DNA of 55,644 nt from Moraxellaceae bacterium (lineage in GTDB: Bacteria; Pseudomonadota; Gammaproteobacteria; Burkholderiales; Rhodocyclaceae), in the NCBI GenBank assembly GCA_031119205.1, contig JAVHYF010000030.1:1-55644 (forward strand). Direction: 5' to 3'. Every line of letters begins with the position of its first letter. The first letter of the stretch is position 1. The translations under genes were made by a program, and so were the position numbers. Under the pieces are notes generated by a model. The model did no database searches. It had not been told where the DNA came from and worked only from the letters and a program-made list of their open reading frames with translations. Positions 27,257 through 33,886 of this stretch are shown in pieces.

Positions 27257-28096
27257 TCAGCCCATGCCCAGCATCCGCGCCAGGCTTTTGTTGGGGCTTT
27301 CGCGCTCCACGCAGACATTGCGCTCCAGCTCCAGCAGGTGCTCGTCCATGACGCGCACCGCGCTGTCCGCATCACCGCGCTCGATGTAGTCGACGATGCG
27401 CGAGTGCTCGTCGTGCTCGCAGGACGCGTTGCCCGGCGGCTCGTACAGCGCCACGATCAGCGAGCAGCGCGACACCAGTTCCACGAGGTAGCGCTGCAGG
27501 ATGGGGTTGCGGGCGAGTTCCGCCAGGCGCAGGTGGAAAGAGCTGGCCAACCGCGCCCAGGAGGGCTGGTCGAAGCGGTGCATGGCCTCGTGCTCCTGGG
27601 CGAGTTGCTTGCGCAGGGCGCTGAGGTCGGCGCGGGTGGCGTGCTGGGTGGCCAGCCGCACGATGGAGGCTTCCAGCGCGCGGCGCGCCTCGAAGATCTT
27701 GCGCGTTTCTTCCGGCGTGGGTGCGGCGACGACTGCGCCGCGGTTGGGCCGCAGCTCCACGATGTGGTCGTGTGCCAGCGCCTGCAGCACCTTGCGCACC
27801 GTGGCGCGGCTGACGTCGAACAGATCGCACAACGACGCCTCGGGCAGTTTTGTGCCGGGCGTCAGGCGCTGGGTCATGACGCTTTCGAACACCGCGTTGT
27901 AGATGCGCGTCTCCACGTCGTCGCCGGTGCGCATGCCGGGCAGGCCGGCCTTCAACAGCGCCTGTTCACCGGGCGCGCTGCGTTTGCTGGCGGCTGCGGC
28001 TGCTGTGGATGGGGCCGGTTTGCGGCCTGTGGTGGCCGCTGCGCGACGCGGCTTTGCGGGGGTGGCTCGGGTGGTCGGCTTGGCAGGTCGGGCCAT
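27257..28096 (-). CDS. GntR-family regulator, FCD subfamily
   Basis: Predicted 279-residue repressor. A basic, Ala/Pro-rich tail of about 55 residues precedes the winged helix (RIYNAVFESVMTQRLTPGTKLPEASLCDLFDVSRATVRKVLQALAHD). The FCD domain follows, with three metal-type histidines in SSFHLRLAELARN, DEHSRIVDYI and MDEHLLELE. The start at 28096 is uncertain, since no strong ribosome site is present; a TTG at 28129 is an alternative. It ends the minus-strand catabolic arm after the amidase. By family and position it likely controls the amide/ureide cluster, like HpxS of Klebsiella. A self-site lies at 28113-28124. Confidence 0.88.
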   Translation of the reverse strand: MARPAKPTTRATPAKPRRAAATTGRKPAPSTAAAAASKRSAPGEQALLKAGLPGMRTGDDVETRIYNAVFESVMTQRLTPGTKLPEASLCDLFDVSRATVRKVLQALAHDHIVELRPNRGAVVAAPTPEETRKIFEARRALEASIVRLATQHATRADLSALRKQLAQEHEAMHRFDQPSWARLASSFHLRLAELARNPILQRYLVELVSRCSLIVALYEPPGNASCEHDEHSRIVDYIERGDADSAVRVMDEHLLELERNVCVERESPNKSLARMLGMG

Positions 28097-28112
28097 GATG
28101 TGTTCAACAATC

Positions 28113-28124
28113 CCTGTCGACAAT
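28113..28124. promoter_or_regulatory. Candidate GntR operator upstream of its own gene
   Basis: CCTGTCGACAAT matches 10 of 12 bases of the palindrome ATTGTCGACAAT and lies 17 bases before the GntR start. Related sequences are at 31276 (divergent transporter promoter) and 29968 (inside the deacetylase gene). Confidence 0.45.
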
Positions 28125-28226
28125 GGCAAGGGGTGGCAAGGAGTGAAAAGAAACGGGACAAAGCGTGCTGCGGATTGTCACCGTTTCCGCGCGGTTGCGC
28201 ATGCTCCATGCGCAACCGCGTTGGCC

Positions 28227-29432
28227 TCAGGCCTGCAGCGCGCGCCAGGTCTCGATGGCCAGGCCGATGAGGGCGAGATCACTGCCGACCGGGCCGATCA
28301 GCGAGATGCCTACGGGCAGGCCCTCCGCGTCGCGGAAGGGCAGGCTCACCTGCGGCAGGCCGGCGAGCCCGGCGATGCAGCAGATGCGCAGGGTGCGCGC
28401 GCGGATGTCGTCGATCTCCGCGCCGCCCGCGTCGCGCAGCGGCGCTGCGGTGGCCGCGGACGGCACGATCAGTACCCGATCGGTCCCGACCAGCACACGT
28501 ACCTGGGCGCGGATGGACTTGCGGCGCTGCGCGGCGACCTCTGCGGTCTCTGCCGTGACTTCGCTGGCGGCGCGCCAGCGCTCGGTGATGGCCTCGCTGA
28601 AGCGTGGTGCATGGGTGTTGATCCAGTCGCCGTGGGTCAGCCAGCCTTCGCGGGCGCCGAGCGTGACGTAGCTGCGGCGCCAGTCTTCCAGTGCCTCGCC
28701 GGGCGCGATGGTGACGCGGCGCGTACGCTCGGCAAGGCGTACATCCAGCTGCGCCGCCACGGCCGCCAGCAGCGGCTGGAAGCGCGCTTCAGCCTCCGCG
28801 CAGGCCTCTTCCACCAGCAGCGCGCCACGCGGTGCGAAGTCGCTGGCGGGCAGCAGCGTCGCGCCGACGCGGGCAAAGGTGTCGGCGTCGTGGGCGAACC
28901 AGGTGGCGGTGTCGAAGCTGGGGTGCAAGGGCACCAGCCCCTCGCGCGACAGCTGGCCGTGCGTGCTGCGCAGGCCCCACACTCCGCAATAACTTGCGGG
29001 CACCCGCGTCGAGCCACCGGTGTCGGTGCCCAGCGCGAAGTCCACCAGGTGCGCGGCGACGGCGGCGACCGAACCGCTCGACGAACCGCCGGGAATCCGC
29101 GCCGGCGATGTCGCGTTGATCGGCATGCCGTAATGCATGTTGTCGCCGTGGATGCTGAAGGCCAGTTCGTCGGTGATCACCTTGCCAGCCAGTTGTGCGC
29201 CCGCGGCCAGCAACTGGCTCACCAGTGCGCTGCTGACCTGCGGCACGGCATGCGTCGCCAGCCAGGTCGGATTGCCGGCGCCGGTGGGGTGGCCGGCCAC
29301 ATCGAACACATCCTTCACCGCAAAGCGCAGGCCTGCCAGCGGGCCGCCGGGGGCGCCGTCGATGACGAAGCGGCCATGCGGCACCCAGGCATTCACGGTG
29401 TCGTCGATGGGGAAGGTGGTGATGCTGCTCAT
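28227..29432 (-). CDS. Amidase-signature family hydrolase
   Basis: Predicted 401-residue cytosolic amidase. The Ser-Ser-Lys triad can be placed at Lys40 (LRFAVKDVFDV), a Ser of GGSSSGS (117-119) and Ser141 (GTDTGGSTRVP). Amidase-signature enzymes release ammonia from small amides; in hpx and atz clusters relatives act on oxalurate or biuret-type compounds. AGGA precedes the ATG at 29432. It sits between the deacetylase and the GntR gene, all on the minus strand. The substrate is inferred from context only. Confidence 0.88.
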   Translation of the reverse strand: MSSITTFPIDDTVNAWVPHGRFVIDGAPGGPLAGLRFAVKDVFDVAGHPTGAGNPTWLATHAVPQVSSALVSQLLAAGAQLAGKVITDELAFSIHGDNMHYGMPINATSPARIPGGSSSGSVAAVAAHLVDFALGTDTGGSTRVPASYCGVWGLRSTHGQLSREGLVPLHPSFDTATWFAHDADTFARVGATLLPASDFAPRGALLVEEACAEAEARFQPLLAAVAAQLDVRLAERTRRVTIAPGEALEDWRRSYVTLGAREGWLTHGDWINTHAPRFSEAITERWRAASEVTAETAEVAAQRRKSIRAQVRVLVGTDRVLIVPSAATAAPLRDAGGAEIDDIRARTLRICCIAGLAGLPQVSLPFRDAEGLPVGISLIGPVGSDLALIGLAIETWRALQA

Positions 29433-29472
29433 AGTGAATCCTGATTCGTTGTGAGACTTCTTCGTGAAGGGC

Positions 29473-29670
29473 GTAGGTTGGGTTGAGCGAAGCGACTTGT
29501 GCTGAGCCGCGTCGAAGCAAGCCCAACAGGGGCGGTCGATACAGTCGCGGCAGTTCGTTTCCGCCATGTGTGCAGATGGCTCATGCATGCGTCACCGGAG
29601 CGAGTCATATGTGAGCTCCTCGGTCGGCGCAGCGCCGATGTTGGGCTTCGCTTCGCTCAACCCAACCTAC
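29473..29670. repeat. Pair of inverted intergenic palindromic repeats
   Basis: The 23-base block at 29473-29495 (GTAGGTTGGGTTGAGCG...) is the exact reverse complement of 29648-29670. Each copy also has its own GTTGGG / CCCAAC arms and can fold alone. They bracket about 150 bases without a gene, in the 331-base gap between the deacetylase and the amidase. The form resembles dispersed palindromic elements common in betaproteobacteria. No transposase is present. Confidence 0.8.
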
Positions 29671-29763
29671 CGCCTTCTGCAAAGTGTGAGCACACGAAAC
29701 ACGTTCGCATGCTTCGCGGCCCTTCGCCTTTCTTAGCGCCCTTCGTGGTGGAAACAACAGCCC

Positions 29764-30699
29764 TCATTCCAGACCCAACCCCTCCACATGCGCGCAGATC
29801 GCGCCCGGCGTGGTGACCCACACCTCGCCGGCGTCGCGTGCGCGGCAGATGTGCTCCAGCGCGCGGCGTAGATGGCGCAACCGGTAGGGTTGGCCGACGA
29901 GGTAGGGGTGCAGGGCGATGCCCATCACCAGTGGCTGACGCGTGGATTGTGACAACATCTCTTCGAAATTGTCGACAATCATCTGCGCGAAATCCTTGCC
30001 GTCCATTTGCCGCGCGATGATCATCGGAATGTCGTTCAGCTCCTGCGGGTAGGGGATGGCCCACAGGTGGCGGCCGCTGCGCGTCTGCATGCGGTGGGGC
30101 TGGTCGTCGTGACACCAGTTCAGGTTGTAGCTGTAGCCGGTCTCGGCGAGCAGGTCCGGCGTCAGGTGACTCTCCGAGATCCACGGCGACAGCCAGCCGC
30201 GCGGCGCAGCGCCGCTTTCTCGTGCGATGCGTTCGCGGCAATAGCCGAGCAGGGCCTCTTCGCCTTTCTCGCCAAGCTCGGCCTGCCGCAGCGAATTGCT
30301 GTGGCCGTGGCCGATCAGTTCATCACCGCGTGCGGCGAAGGCGGACACCAGCTCCGGGCAATGATCGTAGAGCGCCGTATTGACGATGCAGCCGGTGGGC
30401 AGGGTGAGCTGATCGAACAGCTCCAGGCAGCGCCAGGCGCCGACGCGGTTGCCGTATTCACGCCAGCTGTAGTTGAGTACATCCGGCTCCGGCGACACCG
30501 GGCCGATCTTCGCGCCCAGTCCTTCGCCGAAGGCGAAGTGTTCCAGGTTGAAACCGATGTACACCGCCAGCCGCGGCGCCTTGCTGGCGGTGCCACCGTC
30601 GGCGGCCGGCCAGCTGTAATCCGCCCGCTGTGTAATGGCGCTGTAGGGAAAGCGGGCGTGGTGGGGGAGGGGGCCGAAGTCGTGCGGGGTGTGGCTCAT
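29764..30699 (-). CDS. NodB-fold polysaccharide deacetylase / allantoinase-like protein
   Basis: Predicted 311-residue cytosolic protein of the polysaccharide deacetylase superfamily, without signal peptide. LAVYIGFNLEHFAFGEG occupies the place of the usual FDxD motif, IGHGHSNS supplies metal histidines, and RGWLSPWISESHLTPDLLAETGY is motif 3. This class includes the PuuE allantoinases, which open ureide rings. Its company (amidase, HpxZ- and HpxW-like proteins) favours a small-molecule ureide over a polysaccharide. Its ATG overlaps the SnoaL stop by 4 bases. The 3' part contains ATTGTCGACAAT (29968-29979), which also encodes Ile-Val-Asp-Asn. Confidence 0.82.
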   Translation of the reverse strand: MSHTPHDFGPLPHHARFPYSAITQRADYSWPAADGGTASKAPRLAVYIGFNLEHFAFGEGLGAKIGPVSPEPDVLNYSWREYGNRVGAWRCLELFDQLTLPTGCIVNTALYDHCPELVSAFAARGDELIGHGHSNSLRQAELGEKGEEALLGYCRERIARESGAAPRGWLSPWISESHLTPDLLAETGYSYNLNWCHDDQPHRMQTRSGRHLWAIPYPQELNDIPMIIARQMDGKDFAQMIVDNFEEMLSQSTRQPLVMGIALHPYLVGQPYRLRHLRRALEHICRARDAGEVWVTTPGAICAHVEGLGLE

Positions 30700-31190
30700 G
30701 CCGCGGCCTCCGTACGCGTGGCCGGGTTCATCGGCGTGTCCCACGGTTCGGCCAGGCCGGCGCGTACCAGCATCCACTCCGCACTGTCGTTCCACACGTC
30801 CATCTGCACGATGAGGCCCTGGCGCAAGACGTAGCGGTCCACATAGCGGTTGCCTTCGAAGGGCGTGCCATCGGGCCAGGCGCCGTACAGCGTGCCGATG
30901 TTGTAGACCACGGCTTCGTCCTCGCTGGCGCCGCGTACGACGTCCGTGCGCTCGAATTTCTTCTTCACCCAGGCATAGCGCCCTGCGTTGAAGGCGGTGC
31001 AGTCGGCAGGCCTCGCCATCCTGCGGCCACCGGTGAAGCGGATGGCCATCTGCGGCGACACGAAGCGGCTGGCGGCCTCCGGGTCCGGAATCATGATGAG
31101 GCGCAGGAACTCCTCGACGATGGCGCCCGGGTCCTGCGGGGCGGCGTTGCCCGGCGCGGGCGTCATGCCCGCTTGTGATGCATGGCTCAT
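30696..31190 (-). CDS. SnoaL/NTF2-like protein
   Basis: Predicted 164-residue protein with an NTF2-like alpha+beta cone: IVEEFLRLIMIPDPEAASRFVSPQMAIRFTGGR, ALY-type GTLYGAWPDGTPFEGNRYVDRYVLRQGLIVQMDVW. It is the first gene of the minus-strand arm, overlaps the deacetylase start, and is divergent from the transporter. NTF2 folds may be small enzymes or binding subunits; no catalytic set is recognisable. It is the second NTF2-like protein of the cluster (the other is HpxZ/AtzH-like). Confidence 0.8.
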   Translation of the reverse strand: MSHASQAGMTPAPGNAAPQDPGAIVEEFLRLIMIPDPEAASRFVSPQMAIRFTGGRRMARPADCTAFNAGRYAWVKKKFERTDVVRGASEDEAVVYNIGTLYGAWPDGTPFEGNRYVDRYVLRQGLIVQMDVWNDSAEWMLVRAGLAEPWDTPMNPATRTEAAA

Positions 31191-31275
31191 GGTGTTTCGT
31201 CCGTTTGCGCACCGTCCGGGTGCGCGAAGTTGGTAACAAGCACTACGGTATGATTGTCAGCAAATGTCGTGCCGT

Positions 31276-31287
31276 ATTGTGGACAAT
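31276..31287. promoter_or_regulatory. Palindromic operator in the divergent catabolic/transport promoter region
   Basis: ATTGTGGACAAT is a perfect palindrome except for the central GG, extended by T/A on both sides. It lies 86 bases before the SnoaL start and 160 before the binding-protein start, so one regulator could control both arms. A partial copy (ATTGTCAGCAAA) is near 31252. No other gene is visible in 31191-31447. Confidence 0.5.
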
Positions 31288-31447
31288 ATGTATTCATGTG
31301 CGTATCCGTTGTGTGTCCAGTTTTGCGCACACTGGCACGCCATTTGCTCAAGAGGAGCGATGGCAGCCAGCGGCTCGTGCCGCGCACTGCCCGGTTTGTC
31401 CGGCCCGGTTCTACGGGCCTTCCTCATGCGCTAGCTGGAGAACACAC

Positions 31448-32659
31448 ATGAATCGCAACACCCGCTCCTTCGTCAGTGCCATGGGTCGCCGCAGCTTCAT
31501 CGCGGCCGCCGTGGCGACCTCGCTGTTCGCCGGTCTGCCCGCACAGGCCGCCGACCCGATCAAGATCGGTCTGGTGACGGCGCTGTCCGGCCAGTCCGCA
31601 CTGGCGGGCGAGGCCATCACCCGCGGCATGACCATCGCCATCGAGGAGATCAATGCCAAGGGTGGCGTGCTGGGTGGCCGCAAGCTGGAACTGGTGCGTC
31701 GCGATGACGAAGGCAATCCGGCCAAGGGTGTCACCGCCGCGCGCGAGCTGATCTACAAGGAGAAGGTTGCCGTGCTGTTCGGCGGCCTGGATACGCCGGT
31801 GTCGATCGCCATCGTGCAACTGGCCAACCAGGAGAAGGTGCCGTTCATGGGCCCGTGGGCAGCCGGCACACCGATCACCCAGAACGGTGCCAACCCGAAC
31901 TTCGCCTTCCGCGTGTCGGCGGTGGACGAGATCGTCAACCGCGCCATGCTGGGCTACGCCCAGAAGACCTTCAGCGCCAGCAAGCCGGGCATGATCCTGG
32001 TGAACAACCCCTGGGGTGAATCGAACGAGAAGGGCCTGCACGCAGCGCTGGCCGCCAAGGGCATGAAGGCGGTGGGTGTCGAGAAGTTCGAGGCCAGCGA
32101 CGTGGATGTCGTGCCGCAACTGTCCCGCCTGAAGGCTGCGGGTGCCGACGCACTGTTCATGGTCGGCAACGTCGGCCCATCCGCCCAGGTCGTGAAGTCG
32201 CTGGACCGCATGGGCTGGAAGGTGCCGGTGGTGTCGCACTGGGGCCCGGCAGGTGGCCGCTTCACCGAGCTGGCCGGCCCGAACGCGAAGAACGTGCACT
32301 TCGTGCAGACCTACAGCTTCTTCGGCAAGCAGTCGCCGGTCGGTCAGAAGGTCATCAAGGCCCTGCAGGCCAAGTACCCGGACATCAAGGCGGTGGACGA
32401 CATCACGCCCGCCGTCGGCGTCGCCAATGCCTACGACGGCGTGCAACTGGCCGCGCTGGCCATTGCCAATGCCGGCTCCACGAGTGGCGATGCGGTCCGC
32501 CAGGGCTTCTACAAGATCGGCAAGTACGAAGGCCTGATCAAGACCTACGACAAGCCCTTCACGCCGACGGTGCATGACGCCATCACCGAGAACGACTACG
32601 TGTGGGCGTACTTCATCGACGACTACATCCTGCCGGTGGGCATGACCTCGAAGCAGTAA
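31448..32659 (+). CDS. ABC transporter substrate-binding protein, branched-chain amino acid/amide type
   Basis: Predicted 403-residue periplasmic binding protein of the LivK/AmiC/UrtA superfamily. The signal peptide has a twin-arginine-like core (GRRSFIA, residues 13-19) and ends in GLPAQAA. IKIGLVTALSGQSALAGEAITRGMTIAIEEIN is the family opening. Relatives bind branched amino acids, urea, short amides or aromatic acids. The surrounding hydrolases point to an amide or ureide. GGAG precedes the ATG. A 111-nt inverted repeat follows the stop directly and may adjust expression of this gene against the membrane subunits. Confidence 0.9.
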   Translation: MNRNTRSFVSAMGRRSFIAAAVATSLFAGLPAQAADPIKIGLVTALSGQSALAGEAITRGMTIAIEEINAKGGVLGGRKLELVRRDDEGNPAKGVTAARELIYKEKVAVLFGGLDTPVSIAIVQLANQEKVPFMGPWAAGTPITQNGANPNFAFRVSAVDEIVNRAMLGYAQKTFSASKPGMILVNNPWGESNEKGLHAALAAKGMKAVGVEKFEASDVDVVPQLSRLKAAGADALFMVGNVGPSAQVVKSLDRMGWKVPVVSHWGPAGGRFTELAGPNAKNVHFVQTYSFFGKQSPVGQKVIKALQAKYPDIKAVDDITPAVGVANAYDGVQLAALAIANAGSTSGDAVRQGFYKIGKYEGLIKTYDKPFTPTVHDAITENDYVWAYFIDDYILPVGMTSKQ

Positions 32660-32660
32660 G

Positions 32661-32771
32661 GAACGTCCGGGAGACGATTCTGGCGTTGTTGCGCTGCCTT
32701 GCCGTACCAGTTTGTACTGTCTGCGGCGGCGCGCCTAGCCAGAACCGCTTCGCTTCATCTCCCGAACGTTC
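32661..32771 (+). repeat. Large inverted-repeat element after the binding-protein gene
   Basis: GAACGTCCGGGAGA (32661-32674) pairs with TCTCCCGAACGTTC (32758-32771) with one mismatch. Inside, TTCTGGC pairs with GCCAGAA and GTAC with GTAC, giving one long imperfect hairpin that starts 2 bases after the stop codon. It has no T-run. It resembles extragenic palindromes that protect upstream mRNA and attenuate read-through. Confidence 0.7.
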
Positions 32772-32841
32772 TCACGGTCCGTGTTGAATTGGCGCGGACC
32801 GGATTCCAAAGCCTCGTCATTCCCGCGTAATGGGCTTCGCA

Positions 32842-32946
32842 GGCATTCCGGCGAATGCCGGAAGCTCGCAAAGCGCGAATCCAGTGTCGTTGAGTCGGCA
32901 CCGGAAGCGGAAGGCAACGACGCTGGGCTCCTGCCTTCGCAGGAGC
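32842..32946 (+). repeat. Cluster of three short palindromes before livH
   Basis: GGCATTC-CGGC-GAATGCC (32842-32859), CCAGTGTCGTTG paired with CAACGACGCTGG (32881-32926, one G-U pair) and GCTCCTGC-CTTC-GCAGGAGC (32927-32946) follow one another. Nearby CGTCATTCCCGCG is a familiar dispersed-repeat sequence in betaproteobacteria. With the element at 32661, the whole 348-base gap between two operon genes is repeat-like; it holds no gene. Confidence 0.7.
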
Positions 32947-33007
32947 GACGGAAGCGGGGGCGCAGGGCTCCCCGCATCCACAAGAAGAAACGAACAAGGT
33001 TGATCTG

Positions 33008-33886
33008 ATGCTTCTCCTCTCCGCCCTCATCAGCGGTATCGGCCTCGGCAGCATGTACGGGTTGATGGCGCTGGGCTTCCACGTTACCTACGCGGTGTCC
33101 GGCACCGTGAACTTCGCGCAGGGCAGCTCCATGATGCTGGGCGCGGTGCTGACCTTCGGCTTCGCCAAGGCACTGGGCTGGCCGATGTGGCTGGCCATCC
33201 TGCTGGCGCTCGCGCTGTGCGCGCTGTACGGCCTGCTGGTGGAGATCCTCGCGGTGCGGCCTTTCGCCAGCCGCGGCTCGAACGCCTGGCTGATGTCCAC
33301 CGTGGCGCTGGGCATCGTGCTCGACAACCTCGTCATGTTCTCCTTCGGCAAGGAGCCGCGCAGCCTGCCGTCGCCACTGGCGCAGACGCCGATCGACATC
33401 GGCGGCCTGGGGCTGGGTGTGTATCCGTTGCAGTTATTGATTCCGGTGGTGGGCCTGCTGCTCGCCGCCGTGCTGCATTTCGTCGCCCGCCGCACCCGCT
33501 GGGGCACGGCCATGTTGGCAGTGGTGCAGAACCGCGATGCCGCGCGTCTGATGGGCATTCCGATCACCCGCGTGGTGGCGGGCGCATTCGCCTTGTCCAC
33601 GCTGTTCGCCGGTATCGCCGGTGTGCTGATCGCTCCACTGTTCAACGTGAATGCCGACATGGGTACGTTGTTCGGCCTCAAGGCCTTCGCCGTGGCGATC
33701 CTCGGTGGCATCAGCAGCGCCTGGGGCGTGATGATCGCCGGCCTGCTGTTCGGTGCAGCGGAGGCACTCATCACCGCGACGCTCGGCTCCGGCTACACGC
33801 AGATCATCAGCTTCGCGCTGGTCATCGTGGTGCTGGCGGTACGGCCCAATGGCCTGTTCGGTCGTGCGGAGGTGCGCAAGGTATGA
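33008..33886 (+). CDS. ABC transporter permease, LivH type
   Basis: Predicted 292-residue inner-membrane permease. MLLLSALISGIGLGSMYGLMALGFHVTYAVSGTVNFAQGSSMMLGA is the LivH/UrtB N-terminus. About eight hydrophobic segments follow, and KAFAVAILGGISSAWGVMIAGLLFG marks the cytoplasmic coupling region. The stop overlaps the next ATG (ATGA). It should pair with the LivM half of the downstream fusion to make the membrane channel. Confidence 0.92.
   Translation: MLLLSALISGIGLGSMYGLMALGFHVTYAVSGTVNFAQGSSMMLGAVLTFGFAKALGWPMWLAILLALALCALYGLLVEILAVRPFASRGSNAWLMSTVALGIVLDNLVMFSFGKEPRSLPSPLAQTPIDIGGLGLGVYPLQLLIPVVGLLLAAVLHFVARRTRWGTAMLAVVQNRDAARLMGIPITRVVAGAFALSTLFAGIAGVLIAPLFNVNADMGTLFGLKAFAVAILGGISSAWGVMIAGLLFGAAEALITATLGSGYTQIISFALVIVVLAVRPNGLFGRAEVRKV

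Noticed and set aside
29473..29670. Insertion sequence
   Set aside because: Only about 200 bases with inverted copies; no transposase or target duplication seen.
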